From contig JAULBX010012652.1 in assembly GCA_032358255.1 (NCBI GenBank), positions 37,787 to 101,786 of the forward strand: a stretch of DNA of 64,000 nt, written 5' to 3'. The DNA comes from Heterotrichella gracilis. Taxonomy: Eukaryota; Sar; Xanthophyceae; Tribonematales; Xanthonemataceae. The translations under genes were made by a program, and so were the position numbers. Below are positions 1-11,086 of the stretch, piece by piece. The number at the start of each line of letters is the position of its first letter. Position 1 is the first letter of the stretch. Under the pieces are notes generated by a model. The model was not told the DNA's origin and searched no databases. It saw nothing but the letters and a program-made list of their open reading frames with translations.

Positions 1-1
1 C

Positions 2-211
2 AAACAGAGAGCACCACCGCCCAAGCACAAATTGCCACCACCTTTCAAGAAGAAAACATCGCCACTGCCCAAGCGAAAAGCATTTCCACCCCCAAAGGCA
101 AAGCACCGGCCGCCACCACATCCACATCTTGGGAACCGTAAAAGATCGCTACCGCCCAAGATGAAGCGCTGGTCTCCGCCGCCACGATCCAAGCCGAAGC
201 ATGCCTTCTAG
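2..211 (+). CDS. C-terminal end of a Pro/Lys-rich basic protein (partial)
   Basis: An open frame runs in from the left edge and stops at TAG 209-211. The 69 visible residues are dominated by short PPPK, PPPF, LPPK and SPPPR motifs with many Lys, Arg and His. This resembles the low-complexity C-terminal tails of basic hydroxyproline-rich or extensin-like wall proteins, or a disordered nucleic-acid-binding tail. No start, signal peptide or folded domain lies inside the window, so the function is not determined. The codons after the stop show no such bias, which supports the stop being real. It could instead be an exon read in the wrong gene context, but a 70-codon open frame with repeated PPPK units is unlikely by chance. 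Confidence 0.45.
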   Translation, partial: KQRAPPPKHKLPPPFKKKTSPLPKRKAFPPPKAKHRPPPHPHLGNRKRSLPPKMKRWSPPPRSKPKHAF

Positions 212-1322
212 GCGCTGGACACCAGACCCTACATGTTACACCCTAGAAGCCAGGACGTAGGTGCTAGAAGTCAGTCCACAAATGCCAATCAAACCAAATT
301 ATGCCCTGTCTTTTTTGTGGTAATTGCAAAGAAGAACTGTAGGTTTACGGTCCCCTAGAGTTTGGCTTTGTGTTAGGGTTTGGGATGTGGTTTGCACAAC
401 CCTTTATTCCGGCCTGGGCATACTCAACTCTCGATCAGTTTTGCGCGTGGTTTGCTGCTGGAAACCTTTTAAATTAAATATTTCATTCACTTCTTCCCCC
501 CCATTTTCTTGTTTATCATTACGACGTGGAGAAGAGGCTCTCTTGTCACAGTAATCACTGCAAGAAATGCATTGTGGCGGGAGCAGTGGCAACAATTTGC
601 TGTTTTCGCAACCATTGCGAGCAGCGGTGGCCTTTATTAGTAGGCAAATGTGCTATATAAAAAAATCGTTGTCGTTCCTTATAAAGCTGTGGACATACCT
701 TTGCCTTGAAAGACTTTTTCAAGTCATTGCCGTTTTCATGTTGGTAACCATGAATGGAGGTGGTGGTGAGGCAAATTGGGGTATCCTTTTCTCAGCTGTT
801 TTACACGTGACACCAAAACCAGAATCCCGCACATCCAGGACGAGGTTTTGGTTATCCACTTACAAAAATGTTTGCCCGCTTTTTGCATGCCTTTTTTTGG
901 CTTCGACAATACCATGGTATTTCTCACGCTTTCCAAATGGTCATAGTAAACGTTGTTGTCAGCGTGGGTTGAGGATTGGGTACAAATTACTACTATCAAC
1001 GTTTTCGCAAGCTTGAAGAACTTGCAATTCTTACAAAAACAGTGCTGTATAATGCATGCTGGTTTTCCCTAATGTTTTTTTTTATTTTTTGTGTGCAGTG
1101 GCTTTGTATGTACTCTGCACTTACCTTGCCCATTGTGCCAATGGCCCGTCCATGCCACTTACTAATGATGCATCATGCCACTTGACAAGCTCAAGTTGAG
1201 AGTCTGGCAATATCCAAGGGCAGGCCATTTCCATGTGGCTGTTCAGCACTGATGCGTGAAGCCAGAACCAACCTGTTGTGTTATTTCGTGTAATAAGTAC
1301 TTACTGTATTTTGGTACTGCAG
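212..1322. other. Stretch without a recognised gene (212-1322)
   Basis: Several short open frames cross this stretch, but none has recognisable domain content. It should hold the 3' UTR of the Pro/Lys-rich gene and the upstream exon(s) of the RING-type exon at 1323, which I could not identify. A pyrimidine-rich run ending in an AG near 1098 could be a splice acceptor. Confidence 0.3.
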
Positions 1323-1464
1323 AATGACCCGCTGCTGTGAATACTGCCAGCGGTGTGCGTACTCTTGGGAGCAACGGCAGGCCGGGCACCAGGACTGCCC
1401 CGTGTGCCACAAGCCCTACGCCACCATTGTCCCCATCCAGCGGTCCAAACCTGGTCTCCAATAG
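1323..1464 (+). CDS. RING-finger C-terminal exon (partial gene)
   Basis: A plausible acceptor (AG 1321-1322) opens a frame ending at TAG 1462-1464. It encodes about 46 residues with the Cys pattern CCEYCQRC, about 15 residues, then CPVC. CxxC followed by CPVC is the second half of a C3HC4-type RING finger, usually an E3 ubiquitin ligase module. The first half (the first CxxC pair and the Cys-x-His pair) must come from an upstream exon that I could not find between 212 and 1322. The exon is therefore either the end of a spliced RING gene or a stranded fragment. The last 18 residues after CPVC are unremarkable. Confidence is moderate for the RING assignment and low for gene integrity. Confidence 0.45.
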
Positions 1465-3156
1465 CCAGAAAGGAACTTCCCAAGATATACAAGAATTAAC
1501 GTAAGAAGATGACAAAGTTTGACAACGGAGACACACATTTTCACACGTGGTACATCACGACAGTTTGTTAATCCAATCCCAGATCAAGCACAAAGAAGTA
1601 CCAAGCGAGGCCCTTCAAGAAGTCCAAGTTGGACATAGGTCAGCGACGCCTATCGATATCATGTACACCATAAAAGGAGCAGGATCAACTTGGAGCAGTA
1701 CTGTTGTCAGCGCCATGCACATCAGGCCAAACATCATGATGCTATTATAGTGATATGGATAATGTACTGTACGAGTGGACCAAGTGCAAGTTCATGATTC
1801 CATTTCTGGTGGTATGGTCTATCATGATCTGTAAGGGAATTTTGGAGAAAAAAATGCATATGCTGTGGATCTGTGATTGAAAATTTTCTAAGAGTGCCAC
1901 TTTAGTGGAGGGAACTTCCTTTCAGATCGCCTGATCGGTCAGCCGTTGATGACGTGCCATGCAGTATTTGTTGACAATTGTAAAACTGGCATTGTCCCTG
2001 TGTCAACATTTAAATTTCAATTGATACCCTAATAGGCTTGGCTCCCCAATGCCAAAGTAATCCTCATGACTTGAACTCCATGCTGGCCAAGGTTCCTTTG
2101 CCAGTACACAGATGTAGTACCTTTTTGCATGCCCTGTATGCTGGCAATGGCCTGGCATTGAATGCACCCGGGCAGCTTAAGAGGAGAAGGCCTGTGTAGC
2201 CTGTGCGTTCCGCTGACAGCCGTTCTAGCTGGTTGTGGTGCTTTAATGCGAGCCAATGGACCCCTAACTCCGCCTTGGTGCGTCCCTTTCTTTCTTTCAT
2301 AAAGTCATCATTGAATGCATTCTGCAGTCCGACATTCTGAGGATGGTGTTGCCAATCAGTGACTCTGTCATAATGCACTGCTAAGCCTCACTTGACACTG
2401 AGTGTCAAAATCAAATATACTTATATAGACGATTTTCTGGACCATCCATCATGGTGTGACGCCGTTAGAAAATCGTTCATATTTATTTCGAGTCTTTGTA
2501 GTGCACAGGTAGCACTGCCGCAGTGCTGTTACAAGTTGTTACCATCTCCCTTGCAAAATTGGGCAATGCCATAATATAATATGCCATAATGCATGCAGGC
2601 ATCTCCCTTGCAAAATTGGGCACAATGATTGCAGGCATTGAGTACACAGAGCGACTGGATAGTTCTTACTCACTACTTCAAGTTCTGTAACAGCAATCTA
2701 TGCAATCATACAGTATATGGATCATGTAGTATTGTACAACGTACTACAAGTACCATTATTGCATATTTACAGCATCGGCTTATTGCCTGTTGAACTTCAA
2801 TGATGATCAAATTACAGTCTGTGGTGACGAGTATTGCCTATGGAATCCAGTGCCGCCGTTACTGTAACGTTGGATGTGGCTGTAGCCTCTCTTGTAGTGT
2901 TGATGTGACCCAGCCCAGTGATGTTAACCACTGACTTGAAATATGACATCAGATGATATATTTAAATATCAGCTTTACACTGTATGCTTTATCTGAGATA
3001 TGCAGGACAGGACATGCATGCCTCTACCTAGCGTTTGGGGATCAAAATATCTGCCCCTGGTCACTCAATGGGACATACGACTAGAGTGACTTACAGCAGT
3101 ACCAGTTGCTCTGAGAGTATTTACGACAATGATGGACGTTGCATGGAAAGTGTATT
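1465..3156. other. Intergenic stretch (1465-3156)
   Basis: No coding exon recognised on either strand. It contains a 23-bp direct repeat (listed separately) and presumably the 3' UTRs of the converging RING-type and SPOUT1-type genes. Confidence 0.35.
2543..2622 (+). repeat. Pair of 23-bp direct repeats
   Basis: The segment 2543-2565 (starting CATCTCCCTTGC) is repeated exactly at 2600-2622, 57 bp apart. The spacer holds palindromic AT-rich sequence with two GCCATAAT units. It looks like a small tandem duplication in non-coding DNA. Confidence 0.75.
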
Positions 3157-6100
3157 TCATGCGTTTGCTGCTGCCAATGCTGGCTGCAGAGCCGCCAGCG
3201 ATATGAGCAGCGCCTCTTCTGTGCGTATGGTGCGGCTGCCCTGGGACGGGCAGGTGTTGATGTACATCTGGAAAAGGTCTTTGGGGTGTGTGGAGGCGGT
3301 GGATTGGTCAAACGAGGCCAGCTCCTCCAATCCCTGGGGACCTCCAAAGGCAATGAGAGCATGTCGAAAATTTGGAAGTTTGAATTCAGAGCCTGCAACG
3401 AAGAATTTTACAATTAAAAAAAGTACCAAACAATTTTGAAGGAGGAGATACAGTGCACATGTGCCTAGTCCCATCCATTCTATTGTTGCACTGCTCTTCC
3501 TGCCTTTGTGCTCCACAATTAAGACTCACTCGATGATCGCTTACCCAAAATAGTGGGTGCACTATACTAACAAGCCACTGATAGTCAGACCTGCTGCACT
3601 GCAAGAAAATATTTAAACACAGCAGGTGATCCCTGAGGGTTGATTAAGCAATCCACTGCTTCGACACCCACAATACTGGCACGCCGACAAAGCATTGTTT
3701 TCATGTGTGTAAATATAGATAAATGCACACATACATTACACAGTCGTCAGTTCTGGGCCTAAATGGAGGGGCCCATGCAATTTGGGTACGTTCTGGGTGA
3801 CAGCACGGCTATAATATATTATATCTTATTATCCTTGTCGTCCATTCCCAGGACAGATTTGAAATTACAACTTCAACTTGAATTTGTACATTGTTTGTAT
3901 AAATTCCGCATAAATGGGAAAGGTGGTCATCACAAAATCAGTCAAATGCTTAATCAGTCAAAATGTGTCCAACTGTCTGCATCAACCATGGTTTGCAGTT
4001 TTGTCCCATTCCATTGCACTCACCAACCACTTGCTGCCCATGCTCCGACGTCCCTAGCGCCAAATCATAGCCTTCTTGGTAGGGGCACTCCTTTAACAAA
4101 GCCCCCAAGCCGTTTGCGATGCGGGTGGTGTACCCCCAATACAGACCCCCATGCTGGCGGGGAGCAAATGGAGATGCCACCGAGCCTGGGGCAGGAAAGT
4201 CAGATCAGAGTCACAGGTTAGGTGTCAGAATGTCAAGATTATGGTATCGACGGTGGATGCCACCGAGCCTAGTACACACCGAGTTCAAGCCGCCTGCGAC
4301 AAGGCTGCTGGCCAGGTTCAATCTGTAGCATATGAATTGACTTCTTAAAGTACAGACATATTGTACTTGCCAACACGTTTAGCGTGTCCCTTTCAAACAT
4401 CTTTGGCAAATACTTTTCAACTGATGAAAAAAATGGTCACATGTTGTAACTTTGCCTCAGTCAAATGAGTTTCAATTCCGTTTGAAACTCAACCAAACTT
4501 CAATTTGAAGTTGTTACAAATCACTTTAGTCATCCCAACCAGTACTTTGAAAAAGTTTGATCAGTTCCAAAACTATTGAACTTTTTTTTGGGAACCATGG
4601 ATATCAGAGGTTCCAAAGCTCTCCTCAACCATGGAAACTTGATCCCCAGAGGTTTCCCATCAAACCCACCAGAAAACACCATAGACCCATCTGGCGCGGT
4701 GCTTGTGGTTGCCGATGCTCCCATCTCCATTGTCACTCGAGTGCCCTCTGGAACATGCTGACGGGGCGCAAAAGCCTCCTTATCCAGCCCCACATTTGCA
4801 TAGGATCCTGCCAGAGAGGATCTGCAAAATAGAGGCACATTTGAGGGTTGAGCCCAAGGGTTGAGACCATGCTGACTATGTTTTAAGGCCGGTGTCCCGG
4901 TGGGAGGAATATGCACCACTGGTTCAGGTATCCCTATTTCTATTTATTTACCTGGGTTCCATGACTTTCGTCAAACCTTTCATGCTACCAGTTTTAAAAT
5001 GACCAGAAAGATGCAGGCATCTGAGTACATATTTCATGCAAATGATGAAGATACTCGACCACCCAGTAAATTTCGGCTTCAAAACCAGGTGAGCATGGCT
5101 TGCTTTGCCTCATCCCAGTCCAATACCCAGGCATTGGCTGGAGGAAGGGATATCTATTATTGTTTCCAGTGTGGGAGATGGGTAATAGATGGGTAGCCAG
5201 CCAATCGATACTTTCTTGGTGTCGATTATGTAGGACAGGTGCAAGGAAGGAACATGTGTGGTGTTGCAAACATGGCATTATCCTGTTACATTGTGGCCAC
5301 CCCATTCCAGTAGGGGCACCACTCATTTGCCCGTGCGTGATGCATTTCTTTGATAATTAAAATAAGAACGCAAACTGTAAACATGCCCCATTTTCTCACC
5401 TTGTGACCACGCCTTCCCTGTAGGGGCACCACTCATTTGCCCGCATGTGGTGGGGGGCGTCAAGAGGAGGCAGCTGGCCGGCGAACCGGAGGTCATCGTG
5501 CACTGGAATAAGCGCCCTGCGGCAAAACAAAAATATTGTGTTTAATGAGGGAAACAAAGAACATACCTGGAACTTAAATGAGAAATAGAAAAGGGACATA
5601 GAGTAAGTTAACAAACGATACACCAGATACGTTGCACAGTCACAATTTGGAATCTCGTCAAACACGCAAGGCAAATAAAATCTCCACCTAGGATCGCAGT
5701 TTCAAGGATAGCAACACATATCATAGGAAATCCTGCTGTCTCGCAGGTTCCAACGCGTCAGGGACACACTGCAGGAATATGCAAGAACGGACATCCCAGT
5801 GGGGATTCACTGCAATCCCGCTGCAACCCATTTGGGACTCGCCCTTAGGTACATGGACATGTTCCGCTGTTTTGCTTGAGCAGAGCAATAAAATCTTGTA
5901 AATCTTGTATATGAAAATGAAATTCGAGTATGGTATATTAAAGACCTTTTTGTACACCTTCTGAGATATTGCGGGGTCTCCATGAACTGTAATATCCGAG
6001 CAAGGATGGCGGTGCCCCGAGAAATGGTACCGACGTCATCTGGCGTGTCATTCACCACTATCACTTCGTCGATGTTGAATATGGCAGCTGTGCGCGCAAT

Positions 6101-7280
6101 CTGCAGACAGAGAGGGTGTTAAAGCCATTCTCCGCCTGGCGATCGCCTAGGGCATAATCTTTAACAATGTGCGCTTAAATGTGTGGCTACACAACGTAGA
6201 GGCCACTGGATCTGGATGGTGATGGTAGTGCTGTTGGCGACAAAGATGGCAGTGGTGGTAGTGGTAACAATGTCGGTGTGGCGATGGCGTTTGTGGCAAT
6301 GGTGACTTGGGTGCAGCAAGTACCATATCTGCCACAGCCTTTGCACAGTCTTAGGTTATACCCACCACCACAAGGACAATCAACCCACTACAGCATGGAG
6401 GTCTACAAGTAAGCGGATGCACCTCCACCCTGGGGTAAAACGAAGCAGCGCTGATGGTTGCTATGGTCGTGGCCACGATGGTGGTTTCAGTTGCTGCACG
6501 TACCATTCCCGCCACAGCTGTAGCCAGCTCCATGCTCTGCGTGTTTTCTATTACCGACCCTGGAAGGGCGATGGACACAGTGGGAGGCCCCTGCCACCTA
6601 CACACAAGCACACACAAAATACACATTATATTTTAACACTATTCCGTTTTATTGCTTCAGTGTCAAAGGACTGCAGCTTTTGAACCCCACCCCGTTCAGC
6701 GCCACGCTTTGCACATGACGTCAGTGTTCACTAGCCATGGGCAACTTCTATAATTGCAGTGCAGTTAACAAGCGGCTAAGGGGGTTATCAAAGCAGTAAC
6801 AAAGAAAGCTTGCGATATACTGTGAATGTGGGAGCTGGAGGAGTAGTTGCAATTTAGACTGATTGACAACAGCACACTCTTGATTTAACATCATTTGGAA
6901 AAAGCTAGCTAGTTGTAGGACTTGCATGCTTCTACTTGTCGGCTTGTGTAAAGGTAGCAGGAGTTGCAACTTGGAGTGCTGCTGGATGGGCTCCAAGCAC
7001 GCCATTTATTGGAACCCAGCTGAACCACAACGACGCAAATGCTTGTCGAAGTTTGAATACTGTGTTTGAGAGGCGAGTCTGCAAGAAAGCGTGGCCGTCC
7101 AGATGCATGCATGCATATGCCATGGCAAGCCCATGCCCAAGGCAACCCGGATGGAAACGCGGGCTTAGGCATGGCAGCCTGCAAAACTTCACGTAGTGCA
7201 TTCTCTCACCCTGGTGTGGCCACAGTGACATAAGCGGAGGCGCGCCCCTGCTGTGGAGGCGCAGCGCCCACCACCGCCAT
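3157..7280 (-). CDS. SPOUT1: SPOUT1-type RNA methyltransferase (C9orf114/CENP-32 family)
   Basis: Seven exons read 7280-7210, 6597-6504, 6100-5958, 5516-5400, 4821-4670, 4185-4024 and 3392-3157, giving 975 nt or 324 residues with phases agreeing at every junction. The family is an alpha/beta-knot (SPOUT) RNA methyltransferase; human SPOUT1 is slightly longer. Family motifs run in order: TVSIALPGSV, QSMELATAVAG, IDEVIVVND, ARILQFMETPQYLR, LDAPHHMR, YREGVV, GLYWGYTTRIA, YDLALGTSE, FRHALIAFGG and the C-terminal knot NTCPSQGSRTIRTEEAL. The last block is the cofactor-binding trefoil region. The first exon (MAVVGAAPP) is inferred from a start codon, a GTGAGA donor and matching phase; unlike animal proteins it lacks a long Lys-rich head. 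Two introns carry copies of adjacent exon ends (see findings). The next gene on this strand starts about 1 kb away, so it is independently transcribed. Confidence 0.9.
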
Positions 7281-8314
7281 TGATATAATACTTCGACAAG
7301 TACACACTAGTGAGGACTGCTAAGGTTACACAACAACGCAACACGTATCTCGCAGTTTGGAGTTAGGTGGTATTGCGGAGCACGCCTATAAATACGTGTG
7401 AATCAAGTGGATTGGGGTGCACAGGGGGGTATAGTACCCCGGGTCTATATAGGTGCACCGGTACCCCTTAGCTGGGCCCTAATCGACACGGGCAGTGCCA
7501 TACACCCTAGAAAAGCGAAGTAAAAACCCTGGTATAGCAAAGCATCGTGTGAAATGAAGGTTGGGTTGGACCACTTCTTTCCTGGTGTTGCACGCTTGCC
7601 CCCCTGCATGCCTCCACAGTGCACATTCTACCTGTTTGCATACCTGGACCTGCCAAGGTCTGGGACCGCAAGGACCCCTGACAGGAGAGTCTCCACTGCG
7701 GACCCTGCACCCAAAACAAGCGATTGTGCACAGGTCTGCACCACGACACGATGCCCACATGCTGCAGCACCAAAGCATAGTTTTGTGATGCTTAGAAGCG
7801 CTGCATGTTTTACTTTTGCTCCACCACCACTGCGGTCTATGGTGGGCTAGTGAGCCACAAACTTAATGTCACATGGCCTGAGTCAATTCCAGGCTTGCAA
7901 ATGTTGGCTCGCAGCTTGGGGATGCACACCAGACATGGCCATTATCAACGCTGGAAAATACCTACTCCCTTGTACGGGTTGTACCCAGGATAGTATGAAG
8001 GTCATATATGGATATCTATTAAAATGTGTTGCTTTGCAACACTTAGATATGTAGCAGCTTTGTGTCACCGTCATGGGTCACAACCGCAAAGTTGGAAGGC
8101 ACAGGATGCAAACTGAACTGCCCAAGTGCATATAGGGACATCTGCAATGAACGCGCAACAAAAATAATATGTTCAGTACTGCAACATACACCCTAGAACA
8201 CCTGCAAAGTAAATGCAAAGATAAGGTGAATAAGGGTACTTTCAGGGCATAACACAGCTGCAAGTGTGCAACCAGATTCGGAACAGACAAGGTAGCAACG
8301 TGTACTGGCTGCAT
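7281..8314. other. Intergenic stretch (7281-8314)
   Basis: This holds the upstream region of the SPOUT1-type gene and the 3' flank of the armadillo gene, both on the minus strand. No further exon is recognised. The open frames here (for example around 7480-7850 on both strands) have no domain content. Confidence 0.35.
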
Positions 8315-11086
8315 CTAGCGCATCAGGAGACCTTGATTAGAGACCCAGTCGCTTATATACTTGTCCAGGACAGATATCTCCTGTGGGCTACCAATGCGCC
8401 AACCTTGGCGATGGGCCACTGCCACGAGTCCCAGCATCGCACCACTGCCTTTGCTGAAAATGGCATTGTAGCGGTGGTTACTTCCAATGCAAATGAGGCA
8501 GAGCGCGGCGGCCACCACTGCTTGCATTTCCAATGAGGCTGCACTCTTTCCAGCCGGTATGGCAAGCAGGCGCAATAGCGGCGGGACAACACCGGCAGCA
8601 ACCAAGGCCTCGCGGCATGCATTGGCAACCCCGGAGGTACCGGAAGACCCCTCCATAGCAAGGCTACATATCACAAAAGCTGCTATCATCTGCTTGTTTA
8701 CCATGTCCTCCTCTGATGAATGGCTGCCCAAAGCACGTACAAGTTGTTGAAGGATCCCGGGGGCTGTAACCACGACTGCACGGTGGCCTTCCACCCCAGT
8801 ATGTACAACCCTGCCTGATATACACAGCCCAAAAAGGAATAAACTTAATCAAACAAGCGGCTGAAGAATGAATCCGGGTAAACCCATTTGTATGCAAGAA
8901 AAAACAATTTTGTTCATCGTGACACAGGAATGAACGCACGGCAGTCAATAGACAGACAGATTGAAAGTACAAATGGACTTCATGATGGTCCATGTAAATA
9001 AATAAAAGGAGAGTAATATATACAGGGAAATTGGAGACAGCACAATGAATCCGATCATTAATGAATATTTTAGAAATCATGCAGCCATTCTTAAATTGCA
9101 CAAAGAGGCGGGCATTGCCCCTGTGGTCCAACAAATTTTCCCCTATCTGAAACCATCACTTCCAATAACAATAATCCACCAGCGCTTGTTGGGCATTCTT
9201 GTACGTATATATCCAAGGGCCAACCTCCAAGCGTCACCAGCGCCCCGGCAGCTATCACCGCATCAACATGCCGCCCGATGTCATCGCCCATCGCCAGATT
9301 GCTCAGTACCCCTGCAGTTTATTTATAAACACAGATGCTTACATGCAACAAAGAAAATGATATGCTTCCTTGCCATGGCCATCTAAACTAGCAGGTGTAG
9401 TAGATTAGTTCTGGTAGTACATGACCTGAGGAGTTAGTCATCCAGCACAACTGACAACAAACTAATACAAACTAGATGCAGAGCCTACTATCCATACCTG
9501 GGATCCCACTGCACTGCGCCGCACTGCAGGCGTGCAGCAGCTTGAGCAAGAAAATCCTTTGAGGGTTGACCCACTATGACAGTATGTGTATACAGCCTTG
9601 CCTGTATGGTAGCCGTATATACAGCATTTATATTTTAATGCTGTTTTAAATATATATAAAACAAGCCTTTTTTCAAAGATATATTGTTGTCCTCTCATTG
9701 AATGGAGAAGGGGGGGGTGTATGAGGTACAATACTGCCATACCACCATACCAGCCCAAGAGAATAGGGGGGGGGGGTAAAGGCACCATACCCCCATATCA
9801 CCATACAGCCTTATGAACATGTGGGGGGTACCTAAGGCACCATACCGCCATACCGCCATATCAGCCTCGAAAACTTGAACCCTAAAACCTAAAACCCTAA
9901 AACTTAAAACCCTAAACCGTAACCCTAAACCCTAAACCCTAAATCGAAACCCTAACAGGCACTTGACATGGGTGTCTTACAGGCACTGTATGGCTGTATA
10001 GCTGTATGGTGCCTAGGACCCCACCCCCCCATGTGGGGCTGGCATGATGCCTTCCCCCCCACTCCCATCCCCCCTACCCCTACCATACAGCCCTACTACC
10101 ATACTGATTTCAAACATGAAGATCAAAAGGGGGGAGGTGCAAGGCACCATACTGCCATATCACCATACTAGCTCCCCATGCCAGTATGGCACGCCAACAA
10201 ATATATTGAGTAACCGTATGGAAGCACACTGGCATACTGGATAAATACTGGGTACTTTTGATTTAAATACTGCCTCATTACCAGCTACCCTGTATACACC
10301 TACTGCTATACTGGGCCATTTGTCAATCCTTTGCATCACAAGGGGATCCCTCGAGTTTATGGCACAACCAATTAATAATCAGGCATCAAGTGCCTCAGGC
10401 ACTAAAGAACAGATAATGACTACCAATCGTTTAAACGCATGTTTATGATTACCAAGTGAACTAAGTGATGCGAGCAAGGGAAATAATAGTAGCCCATGGA
10501 CATGTGCCCTGACTTACCAGAATCTGAGACTGATAAGCTGAAAACGATACACAGCGCCAGTAATGAACTGCTTGGCACTGGATGTGCAAAGGTGACTGCA
10601 AGTCTGGATGTGATGTTAACATAACAGGCAGGCATATAACCAATCAACTTATAGGCAACTAATGCACCTTACCTGCAAGCTGGTATGCCGACAATCCAGG
10701 TATCCCTTTCTCGCTGCTGGTCATCACTTTCACGAGGTGCTCAGGCACTCCTTTGGCGACCATGGCACCAGCAGCCTTGGCCTTCCACTTGCCGGGTGCA
10801 CAGAGACCTGCCGCAACAGCAATGATGCCAAGCCTTGCTATGAATCCATTGGGCTCCCCAGCTCCCGTACGCAAATCTACATCATAAATGGAATATATAA
10901 GAATAAATTAAAGATAAAGGATGTATATTTCTATAGAAACATCATTCTGAAATAAAACTAAAAGTGGAATCTACAGAACTATATAAACTGCACCTGTATC
11001 TCCTCGGCTTCCCACAGACGAGCTTCCCATTGCTCTGGCAGAGCCTACAGGGCCAGATACAGTTTGGCGCGGCTGAGGAATCCTTG
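8315..11086 (-). CDS. Armadillo-repeat protein, copy 1 (5' end unresolved)
   Basis: Phase-consistent exons read 11086-10994, 10876-10673, 10595-10518, 9311-9225 and 8814-8315 (stop TAG 8315-8317). The N-terminal exon is basic and Ser/Gly-rich, probably disordered. The rest is helical with armadillo-type repeats, for example LSNLAMGDD, HVDAVIAAGALVTL, ILQQLVRALGS, AAFVICSLAMEG and ALVAAGVVPPLLRLLA. Armadillo repeats make a superhelical protein-binding scaffold, so partner and location cannot be told. The donor at 9225 (GTTGGC) is weak and that junction is the least certain. An upstream exon with the start codon is probably missing, since the first exon needs one extra base. Some repeats resemble the armadillo gene at 40-43 kb (ALVAAGxxP), suggesting an older relationship. 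The 1.2-kb intron 9312-10517 contains the telomere-like tract. Confidence 0.7.
9700..10330. repeat. CCATA-rich low-complexity block flanking a telomere-like core
   Basis: Lying in an intron of the first armadillo gene, this block repeats variants of 'ACCATACxxCCATA' on the left (about 9725-9868) and mostly the complementary TATGG forms on the right (from about 9985), with G- and C-runs. The phrase AAGGCACCATAC on the left and GTATGGTGCCTAGG on the right are inverted relative to each other across the telomere-like core at 9878-9956. It looks like an inserted or rearranged non-coding block. Confidence 0.7.
9878..9956 (+). repeat. Degenerate interstitial telomere-like tract (CCCTAAA)n
   Basis: About 79 bp of imperfect CCCTAAA/CCCTAAAA units, at least eight recognisable, with interruptions such as CCGTAA and ATCGAAA. 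CCCTAAA is the plant and Chlorella-type telomere unit. Here it lies inside an intron, far from any chromosome end that can be seen. Such tracts are usually left by telomerase-mediated break repair or fusion; that origin is inference. Confidence 0.85.

Noticed and set aside
567-1016. 149-codon plus-strand open frame
   Set aside because: No domain, composition like translated AT-rich non-coding DNA, and no splice or phase support.
3139-3417. Plus-strand frames over 3035-3439
   Set aside because: Shadows of the last SPOUT1-type exon, whose minus-strand reading has strong family motifs.
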